A stretch of 64,000 nt of DNA from Agarivorans sp. Toyoura001 (GTDB lineage Bacteria > Pseudomonadota > Gammaproteobacteria > Enterobacterales > Celerinatantimonadaceae): the NCBI RefSeq assembly GCF_005405585.1, contig NZ_BJEQ01000001.1:1-64000 (forward strand). Reading direction: 5' to 3'. The notes beneath the pieces were generated by a model. It ran no database searches. It saw only the letters and a list, made by a program, of their open reading frames with translations, and was not told the origin of the DNA. Both the position numbers and the translations under genes were made by a program. Positions 35,761 to 42,771 of this stretch are shown piece after piece; within the stretch, counting starts at the first letter, position 1; each line of letters starts with the position of its first letter.

Positions 35761-36826
35761 GAATCAGCTCTCCAGCTCTATAAGCCTTTGAAGCAGTGCG
35801 CTCAAGCATGTCCCAATAGCGATAAGGCGACATACCGTCGCCCGGCCTTTTGATAGTCATGTTTTGGGGTGAAAATGCTTCACCTTCGTTAATATCACGA
35901 GCTGCGACCAGACTTTTCCTCGCCACCGCTTTATTTTTCACCTCTGAGACCGTTGGTGTTTTTACACGACTACCTAGTGCTTTCTCGACTTGACGAATAG
36001 CGCTCACCATTGCAGTTAGATCTTGAGGCTCGAGGGAAGCTTTGTGATCTGGCCCTTCCATGTTGTTGTCCAACGTAAAATGTTTTTCAATCAACACAGC
36101 ACCACGAGCAACGGCAGCAATAGGAATAGTGATACCTTGACTGTGATCTGAGTATCCAGCAGGTAAATCAAAAGCACGCCCTAAAGTGTCCATCGCTTTC
36201 AGGTTAATCTCTTCCATCGGCGCTGGATACTCTGTAGTGCAATGTAAGATGGTCACTTTACTCTTTAGAGCCCGCTGACCTTCATCAGAGGCATAAGCCT
36301 CTTGGAATGCTTGCACTGAAGGTACCGCACTGTCATCCGAAGTATAACCGAATGCAATGACCCCCAACGCCGTTTCGATCTCAGACAGCGTCGCCATACC
36401 GGTAGAAACGATCAAATCACACCCGGTACGAGCATGCTCCAGCACAAGAGGCGCGTTGGTTAGCTCACCAGAAGGTAACTTTAAACGAGTTAAACCAAGG
36501 TCATTAACTAAGAAATCCAAGCTCTCAGAATCAAAAGCCGTTGATAAAAACTCTATGCCGAGTTTCACACAGTGTTTTACCAATTCATGGTGGGCATCGT
36601 AAGAGAGCTCCAAGCGACTTAGCATCGCTAGTTGCGACTCTTGCTTTTGTGTATTCGTGACCTGATAGTCTGCTTGCTTAGCTTCTTCAGTAACGAGATT
36701 TTTCGCTTTAAACGTCTGAAACTTAACAATATCAGCCCCCGATTGATACGCAGCGTCGGCCAGCTCAAATGCCAGTTTTTCATCACCATTATGGTTTACG
36801 CCTGCTTCGGCAATAATCAGAGTCAT
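35753..36826 (-). CDS. legI: Nonulosonic acid synthase, LegI/NeuB family
   Basis: Condenses a 6-deoxy-diacetamido hexose with phosphoenolpyruvate to give the nine-carbon acid. 357 residues: TIM-barrel NeuB domain (EAGVNHNGD at residues 7-15, KFQTFKAKNL, YSDHSQGI) then a C-terminal antifreeze-like SAF domain (SLVAARDINEGEAF, IKRPGDGMSP). Substrate is inferred as diacetyl-bacillosamine-like mannose from the neighbouring leg genes. Confidence 0.9.
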   Translation of the reverse strand: MTLIIAEAGVNHNGDEKLAFELADAAYQSGADIVKFQTFKAKNLVTEEAKQADYQVTNTQKQESQLAMLSRLELSYDAHHELVKHCVKLGIEFLSTAFDSESLDFLVNDLGLTRLKLPSGELTNAPLVLEHARTGCDLIVSTGMATLSEIETALGVIAFGYTSDDSAVPSVQAFQEAYASDEGQRALKSKVTILHCTTEYPAPMEEINLKAMDTLGRAFDLPAGYSDHSQGITIPIAAVARGAVLIEKHFTLDNNMEGPDHKASLEPQDLTAMVSAIRQVEKALGSRVKTPTVSEVKNKAVARKSLVAARDINEGEAFSPQNMTIKRPGDGMSPYRYWDMLERTASKAYRAGELILE

Positions 36827-36877
36827 ACCGCTCTCTCTTTAATTTTCAAGTAACTAAAAGCTAAGTTTATAGCTTTG

Positions 36878-38044
36878 TTAGTTCGGTAAATCGTGGAATG
36901 TCTTACATGGATTGAAATCCAATGTTTTGATCATTTCGATGACCTTGCCGCTGGTGTTTCCCTGCCCGTAAGGGTTAGCTATCGCTTCCGTTGGCTCTTT
37001 ATAGTTGCGAGCCACTGCTGAGAACATCGCTCGTTCAATATCGGCTTGGTTTGCTTCACAATGCAAAACGCTCTTCGCGGCCAAACGCCCTTTCTGACGA
37101 GCACCGATATCGACAGTCGGGACTTCAAACGCCGGCACTTCAATAATGCCACTAGAAGAGTTACCAATAACCGCCGTAGCATGCTTCACTGCGCTAAGAT
37201 AGCGCACTTGACCCAGAGAAGGGATTGCCAATACGCGTTCGGGTTGGCTTGCAGCGTAGGCTTCCAGCATTGGAATGATGCGACGCCCACCATCATCGGC
37301 ATTAGGGTAAGTCAGAATAACTTGATGCTCAGGAAAAGCCTCTAAAGCATCTAGCAAAGCTTGAAAGGATGCTTCTGGCGCTTCATCTCCGAGTGTCACC
37401 GGATGGTAAGTCACTAAGAAAAACGGCTTGGTCAGAGTAAAGTTAAGAGACTCAGCTAACTCATTGACCGACATAAATTCAGCTCGTTTAAGATGATCAA
37501 GGCCAATTGCACCGACGTTATGAACGCGTTCCGGCGCTTCACCTAATTGAATAACCCGCTGGCGATATTCGTCCGTCGATGTGCCATGTAAATAGCTCAG
37601 CTTGGTAATCGCATGGCGAATCGCATCATCATAGGCACCTTCGGTGATCTCACCACCATGTAAATGAACTATAGGAATACGCATGATCATCGCTGTTTGA
37701 GCAGCTGCTAAAGCTTCAAAGCGATCGCCCAAAATAACTAATACATCCGGTTGTAAGCGCGCTAATGCATCCGAAAAGCCGAGCACACCAAGCCCCATGC
37801 TTTTCGCTGTTCCTACTGCAGAGTCCGACGAAAGAAGAATCTCGATTTTCTCATCAATCTTAAATCCATCTTTTTCGATTTGCTGGTACGTTTCGCCAAA
37901 TTCAGGTGAAAGGTGCATTCCCGAAACCAGCAACTGCAGTGCTAGGTCAGGATCACTTTGAATATCTTTCAAAAGCCAAAAAAGCAGACCGTACTCTGCT
38001 CTTGTTCCTGTAAAAACAGCGACTTTCTGCGTCTTATTTTCCAT
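36878..38044 (-). CDS. legG: Hydrolysing NDP-sugar 2-epimerase, LegG/NeuC family
   Basis: 388 residues of the UDP-GlcNAc 2-epimerase fold. Opening VAVFTGTRAEYGLL, HLHGGEITEGAYDDAIRHA, and IGNSSSGIIEVPAF motifs are typical of the NeuC branch that removes the nucleotide and inverts C2. In the legionaminic pathway this gives the free mannose-configured diacetamido sugar used by LegI. It begins one base within the legC stop. Confidence 0.9.
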   Translation of the reverse strand: MENKTQKVAVFTGTRAEYGLLFWLLKDIQSDPDLALQLLVSGMHLSPEFGETYQQIEKDGFKIDEKIEILLSSDSAVGTAKSMGLGVLGFSDALARLQPDVLVILGDRFEALAAAQTAMIMRIPIVHLHGGEITEGAYDDAIRHAITKLSYLHGTSTDEYRQRVIQLGEAPERVHNVGAIGLDHLKRAEFMSVNELAESLNFTLTKPFFLVTYHPVTLGDEAPEASFQALLDALEAFPEHQVILTYPNADDGGRRIIPMLEAYAASQPERVLAIPSLGQVRYLSAVKHATAVIGNSSSGIIEVPAFEVPTVDIGARQKGRLAAKSVLHCEANQADIERAMFSAVARNYKEPTEAIANPYGQGNTSGKVIEMIKTLDFNPCKTFHDLPN

Positions 38045-39201
38045 TAAGCGCCCTTGGATAGGTCAATAGGAGTACTTGGGATGTTGATCAAGTGAGCTTC
38101 AATAAACTCAGACTGAGTCAAGTCACCACGCAGTGCATTCTCGAACATAGGAAGACGATGCATCAGTTGCCAAATCGGACGCGTCATAACACCAGCAGAA
38201 TTGGTCTGCTCTAACATATGATCTCGCGATGCGGTATCTGGGCAGATAATCGCGTTTAACCAATAGTTCGAAGTCGCGTACTCTGGCTCTGTCACGAAAG
38301 TAAAGTCTGAAGCCGCGAAAAAGTGTTGGTATTGTTCAGCCAATTGACGCTTTTGAACTAAATAGGATTCCAATACTTCCATTTGCGCGCAGCCCAAAGC
38401 CGCATTCAAATTCGGCATTCGATAGTTAAAGCCTGGCTCATCGTGATAAAACTCAAAAGGGTGTGGAACCTTAGCAGTCGTGGTAACGTGCTTAGTACGT
38501 GCGCCCTGCTCTTGGGTTTTACAAAGGATCATGCCTCCGCCACCAGTCGTAATCACTTTATTACCGTTAAAACTGATCGCCGCATAATCACCCAACGTGC
38601 CTGTGTGTTGCCCTTTGTAGAAAGAACCTAAGCTTTCCGCAGCATCCTCTACCAAGACTAACTGCCACTTTAAACATACCGCAATCAACTCATCAAGTTC
38701 GACAGGGTGACCAAAGGTGTGCATTGGTACGACGGCACGAATGCGTTTGCCCGTTTGTTTATGAATACAACCTTTTTCGGTTACTTCAGCATGCTGTGTT
38801 AGATATTGCTCCACCGCCTTTGGGCACAAACCTAAGCTTACTGGCGATACATCCACAAAAATAGGCTCAGCTCCCATATGATAGAGCGCATTACAGGTTG
38901 CCACAAACGTCAAAGCCTGTGTTACCACTAAGTCACCACGCTCAACACCAGCCATGTAAAGCGCTGCATGCAAAGCCGCCGTGCCATTTACAGCAGCCAC
39001 GGCTTTAGCACTGCCAGTGTATGCTTCAATTTTCTGTTCGAATTCATTGACAAATTTACCAACGCTTGAAACGAAGGTACTTTCAATAGTTTCTGTTACA
39101 TAAGCCTTCTCGTTACCATCAAAGGTAGGCGCATGAAGAGGAATAAACTCGCTGGTCTGATATGTGTCGCGTACAAATTCTACTAACGATGTAGGTTTCA
39201 T
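38044..39201 (-). CDS. legC: PLP-dependent sugar aminotransferase, LegC family
   Basis: 385-residue DegT/DnrJ/EryC1-family aminotransferase. The PLP lysine lies in SFNGNKVITTGGGGMI, and the VEDAAESLGSFYKG motif is present. It should aminate C4 of the sugar produced by LegB. It lies nine bases downstream of legB and abuts legG, in the conserved legB-legC-legG order. Confidence 0.9.
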   Translation of the reverse strand: MKPTSLVEFVRDTYQTSEFIPLHAPTFDGNEKAYVTETIESTFVSSVGKFVNEFEQKIEAYTGSAKAVAAVNGTAALHAALYMAGVERGDLVVTQALTFVATCNALYHMGAEPIFVDVSPVSLGLCPKAVEQYLTQHAEVTEKGCIHKQTGKRIRAVVPMHTFGHPVELDELIAVCLKWQLVLVEDAAESLGSFYKGQHTGTLGDYAAISFNGNKVITTGGGGMILCKTQEQGARTKHVTTTAKVPHPFEFYHDEPGFNYRMPNLNAALGCAQMEVLESYLVQKRQLAEQYQHFFAASDFTFVTEPEYATSNYWLNAIICPDTASRDHMLEQTNSAGVMTRPIWQLMHRLPMFENALRGDLTQSEFIEAHLINIPSTPIDLSKGA

Positions 39202-39209
39202 AGTTGCTC

Positions 39210-40400
39210 CTACATTTTACTGTCTAGGTATTTGCCTGTTTCTTTGTGTCCAAAGTCAGGGATCATGGTAAAGAACAGCTCTACTATTTGCTCTTTTGTC
39301 CAAGCACGGTCAGATTTCATCTGGCCGATTGTATCTTCAAACAGTGACAGCAGTTCTTGCTGATAAAGAGGATCGTTCTTGATGATGCCCAAGTTAGCAA
39401 AACGCGCCATATCGAGTGCTTCTTTGTCGGTAAAGAACTCTTCAAAGTCTTTTTCACCCGTGGTATCACTCGAAGTAAACAAGCAAGGCCACTTACCTTG
39501 AGCAGGCAAAGTCTTAGCCAGTTCACGAGCTTCGTCTTCACTTTCACAAAGGTGAGGTTCGTAACCGCGTTGCTCAAGGTACTTCACCGCAATATCAGCA
39601 AAAGAGATGAGGTGTAGGGCTTCGCTTAACTTAGGGAAGAAGATGTCGCGGTTTTCACCAAAAATACAAGACATTAGACATAGTTCACCAGACTCTTGTG
39701 GCGTAACAAAATAGCGTTTGATGTCATTCGGCGCCACAATAGGCTGATTTTTCAGTAAACGCTGATTAAAACCATGCAACAATGAGCCATCTGAAAATGC
39801 GACGTTTGCGAATCGCGCCGTAGAAATCGCGATATCTTCGCTCTTACGCATTAGGAACATTTCCATAATACGCTTTGATGCACCCATCATGTTGACAGGG
39901 TTTGCTGCTTTATCTGTCGATACACAGAAGTACTTTTTCACCCCTGAATCGATAGATTGTTGAATGGTTTTATCAGTATTAAACACATTCACATCGATCA
40001 TTCGCATTAGTGTGTACGGGTCTTTTTCACTACGAACATGCTTAAGTGCCGATAAGTTCAGTACGTAATCATATTGGCCGTCCGCCTTTATAAAAGCATC
40101 ATACTCAATCGAACCGATATCAAGAGCAAAGGTTTGGAAGTCACCATCGATGTAACCAAATGAGCTACGAATGTCGCGCACGACTTCTACCATGTTGTTC
40201 TCACTGATATCTACAACATGCAGCTTCTTGGGGTTACGTTTAAAAATCTCTTTAGTCACAGCTTGACCAATAGAGCCTGCACCACCAAGTACAAGAAAAC
40301 GGGAGTCAGAGACAATGCGAGATAGCTCAGCTTCATGCTGACCAATGTCCTGAGTAAACAATGCATCGGTGCGACCGATAAGAGGTAGAATAGCGTTCAT
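39210..40400 (-). CDS. legB: NDP-GlcNAc 4,6-dehydratase, LegB family
   Basis: 396 residues from the ATG at 40400, which begins two bases after the deacetylase stop codon; the frame is open to 40454, giving 18 more residues inside that gene. Cofactor motif VLGGAGSIGQAV, then STDKAANPVNMMGASKR with Met-x3-Lys in place of Tyr-x3-Lys, as in soluble dehydratases of this group. It starts the legionaminic pathway, acting on the GDP-linked sugar if PtmE supplies it. No strong ribosome site at either start suggests translational coupling. Confidence 0.88.
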   Translation of the reverse strand: MNAILPLIGRTDALFTQDIGQHEAELSRIVSDSRFLVLGGAGSIGQAVTKEIFKRNPKKLHVVDISENNMVEVVRDIRSSFGYIDGDFQTFALDIGSIEYDAFIKADGQYDYVLNLSALKHVRSEKDPYTLMRMIDVNVFNTDKTIQQSIDSGVKKYFCVSTDKAANPVNMMGASKRIMEMFLMRKSEDIAISTARFANVAFSDGSLLHGFNQRLLKNQPIVAPNDIKRYFVTPQESGELCLMSCIFGENRDIFFPKLSEALHLISFADIAVKYLEQRGYEPHLCESEDEARELAKTLPAQGKWPCLFTSSDTTGEKDFEEFFTDKEALDMARFANLGIIKNDPLYQQELLSLFEDTIGQMKSDRAWTKEQIVELFFTMIPDFGHKETGKYLDSKM

Positions 40401-40401
40401 G

Positions 40402-41373
40402 TTAATTTGTATACCATTGGTTAGTTTTTGCATTTCTTTTTTTAGGTAAGTCATTGGTATCTAGACGAGGTAACAAAAGCGGACCATCCAATGCTAAATC
40501 AGCAACCCTAACTTCTGTGGTAAATGCGACTTTACACCCTTGCTTTTCTAGCTCAACCACAACCTCTTCACTAGAAGAACCGTAAGGATAACAGGCTGTC
40601 CAATTTTGCATGTCACAACCAATTGAGGCTAAAAATTCTTTAGAGCGGGTTAGTTCAACCTCTAAGGATTTTTCATCAAGCTTATTCCACCAATAATGAT
40701 CATAGCCGTGACAACCAACGTGCATTCCGTCTCGAACTAACTGCTCAAGTTGGTACTTATCCATGTACAACTCTCGACAAAACGCCGCTTCATCCATACC
40801 CACATATTGAGCAAAAAGCTTATCAGAAATGATATTTCTGAGTTCTTCTGGCAATGCGTGCTGAAGCATTCTCTTCACAAAAATCACATCTTGGCAATCA
40901 AAGCGATTCGCAACCGCAAACTCAGTGTAGTACTCGTCGAATAACTTTAGATCATAATCGATTTTATAGCGCTCAACCTCTATCTTAAGAGAACCAACAA
41001 GCTGTTGAATATCGGAGGTAGACGCTAAGATGAAATGAATTTTGTTCACATCTAGCACTTTGTGCTCAAGTACTGTTTTTGCTGGCACATAAAAAGAACC
41101 CTGCATACCCATTTTCTTCAAAATAGGATATACGTGAGTAAAGTGCTCGGCATAAGCATCATCAAAAGTAAGTAACAGAGCTTTCTCTGGTAAAGCTTGA
41201 TTACGGTATTTGGCGGCTAACACTTGCTCCATCGTCACAACATTATAATGCTTAGAAAAGAACTCGAGTTGTTCAACAAAGAGTTCGAGTTCTAAGCCTT
41301 TAATTTCTGGGTATCGCGACTCCGCGATTCGACGAACATAGTGGTACATAACAACGGTTAGTGGCTGAGACAT
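40402..41373 (-). CDS. Polysaccharide deacetylase (NodB homology), cytoplasmic
   Basis: 323 residues, CE4 carbohydrate esterase. Motif 1 TFDD has Asp71-Asp72, and motif 2 HGYDH has His222 and His226, the usual metal-binding set. There is no signal peptide, so it acts in the cytoplasm, most likely on a precursor sugar or lipid-linked intermediate. It is sandwiched between the acyl cassette and legB. One idea is removal of an N-acetyl group that is then replaced by another acyl group; this is inference. Confidence 0.85.
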   Translation of the reverse strand: MSQPLTVVMYHYVRRIAESRYPEIKGLELELFVEQLEFFSKHYNVVTMEQVLAAKYRNQALPEKALLLTFDDAYAEHFTHVYPILKKMGMQGSFYVPAKTVLEHKVLDVNKIHFILASTSDIQQLVGSLKIEVERYKIDYDLKLFDEYYTEFAVANRFDCQDVIFVKRMLQHALPEELRNIISDKLFAQYVGMDEAAFCRELYMDKYQLEQLVRDGMHVGCHGYDHYWWNKLDEKSLEVELTRSKEFLASIGCDMQNWTACYPYGSSSEEVVVELEKQGCKVAFTTEVRVADLALDGPLLLPRLDTNDLPKKRNAKTNQWYTN

Positions 41374-41382
41374 GCTGCTCCT

Positions 41383-42372
41383 CTAAATTACATTTGGTCG
41401 ATCTTGGTCGCCATCAGCTTTAAAGATCCTAATTGAAGTAGCTTCGCTGTTATCGTAAGCACACAAAATATCGATAGTTTTCAATTCAAATGGTTCGAAA
41501 TAATTCGGTACAACTACATCCCCATTAACTTTCCTAAAACCGCCAGACTCTAAAACATCTTGAGCTAAGCCAAATGCAATTAGATCAGCATACTCAGCTC
41601 CCCGTTCTTTCAGTAGTTTTTGGATAGATGCAGCAGATCCTGCTAGATAACTATCATCACCAATATAGTCAACAATTCGTATACATTTTGAACTTGGGCC
41701 TTGTTGCTCTCTAATCACCATACAAGCGGCGAGCTTATCTTTTGAGAAAATGCCAATAAAATCATAATCATAGATAGGATGTTCGACAAAGCGATGTTGT
41801 ATGTATTCTCTATCTTTTTTAGGGTACGAGTTAGTAAGAGCTAACAACGAAAACAACTCTTCATTAGGCTCAATAACCTTCAATTGAAAAGAGTCATCCA
41901 GTTCTGGGAATTCAATGTTCATCGTTAACTTAGCTGAACATTGAGCATTGCCAATGTACCACTGAATCATATACCCAACTTCAAAGTTCATGTAACGATA
42001 AATTGAAGAAGAAGTTTCATTAAGCCCTAAAGTTAAGTACCTACCATTAACTTTTTTTCTTAAAAAGCTAAGAAGCTTAAGCCCCAACATTGGTGCTTTA
42101 ACATCATCAGCAACCTTCCAAAGTGCACCAAACACGTCACTTTGCTCGCTTCCATAACTCACAGGAACAAAGCCAAGAATAGCTTTGATTTCTCCATCGC
42201 TATTCTTAGCAACAACCATATTCAGTTCCGATGGAGACAAGTAATTTTGGTATTGAAATAAAAACAATTCTTCGCTTTTGGCTAGGACATGACCTTTTTT
42301 CCAGTAATGGTTAATAAAAGCCATTATCTCTTTGGTATCAACAATCACAGCCATTGAGATTTTGTATTTCAA
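41383..42372 (-). CDS. GNAT-like putative acyltransferase
   Basis: 329 residues. The pattern of strands and helices (IMAFINHYWKKGHVL, IKAILGFVPVSY, then GLNETSSSIYRYMNFEVGYM) resembles the GNAT fold found in sugar N-acyltransferase-like proteins of polysaccharide clusters. I do not recognise a named family. It overlaps the VOC gene by four bases (ATGA), which supports the start. Its place at the end of the acyl cassette makes it the best candidate to transfer the acyl group to the sugar. Confidence 0.6.
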   Translation of the reverse strand: MKYKISMAVIVDTKEIMAFINHYWKKGHVLAKSEELFLFQYQNYLSPSELNMVVAKNSDGEIKAILGFVPVSYGSEQSDVFGALWKVADDVKAPMLGLKLLSFLRKKVNGRYLTLGLNETSSSIYRYMNFEVGYMIQWYIGNAQCSAKLTMNIEFPELDDSFQLKVIEPNEELFSLLALTNSYPKKDREYIQHRFVEHPIYDYDFIGIFSKDKLAACMVIREQQGPSSKCIRIVDYIGDDSYLAGSAASIQKLLKERGAEYADLIAFGLAQDVLESGGFRKVNGDVVVPNYFEPFELKTIDILCAYDNSEATSIRIFKADGDQDRPNVI

Positions 42373-42752
42373 TTTTCCTTCTCCAAGAATTCAACTAAGC
42401 CATAAGGAAAAACTAAAAAAGCCACTAGTCTTTGTTCAAACAACGCTGATGGCTTAGGCATCGATATAATAAATGCTCCGTTTTTTTTCGCCTTTTCAAG
42501 CTCTACATGAATATCTTCAACTTCATAGCACACATGATAGAAACTGACCTTTTTATTAACTAAGCTTTGAATTATCTTTCCAGCTATAAGCTCAAGTCTT
42601 GTCCCGTCACTCAGAGTAACAAGCTGAACGGAAGCTTGTTGCTTTTCATCAAAAACAACCTCAGATACCTCTTGGACATCGTGTAATTTCTTTGTTTTTG
42701 ACAAGGTCTCAGCAATATCTTCGCACGCAATGCCTAAATGATGTAACTTCAT
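42369..42752 (-). CDS. VOC-superfamily protein (methylmalonyl-CoA epimerase-like)
   Basis: 127 residues of the glyoxalase/VOC fold. It opens KLHHLGIACEDIAETL, with candidate metal ligands His4 or His5, a mid-chain glutamate (TRLELIAGK), a FYHVCYEVEDI segment and a terminal GLVEFLEKE. The layout is that of methylmalonyl-CoA epimerase. Within an operon carrying an acyl carrier protein, an epimerase or isomerase of a carrier-bound acyl group is plausible. Substrate unknown. Confidence 0.75.
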   Translation of the reverse strand: MKLHHLGIACEDIAETLSKTKKLHDVQEVSEVVFDEKQQASVQLVTLSDGTRLELIAGKIIQSLVNKKVSFYHVCYEVEDIHVELEKAKKNGAFIISMPKPSALFEQRLVAFLVFPYGLVEFLEKEN

Positions 42753-42771
42753 TCTTTTTCCTAATTATGGC

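Noticed and set aside
31567-40400. Sialic acid or pseudaminic acid pathway
   Set aside because: NeuB-, NeuC- and NeuA-like enzymes alone would fit sialic acid, but the LegB dehydratase, LegC aminotransferase and PtmE guanylyltransferase point to legionaminic acid. Pseudaminic acid needs a PseG-type hydrolase, which is absent, while a hydrolysing 2-epimerase is present.
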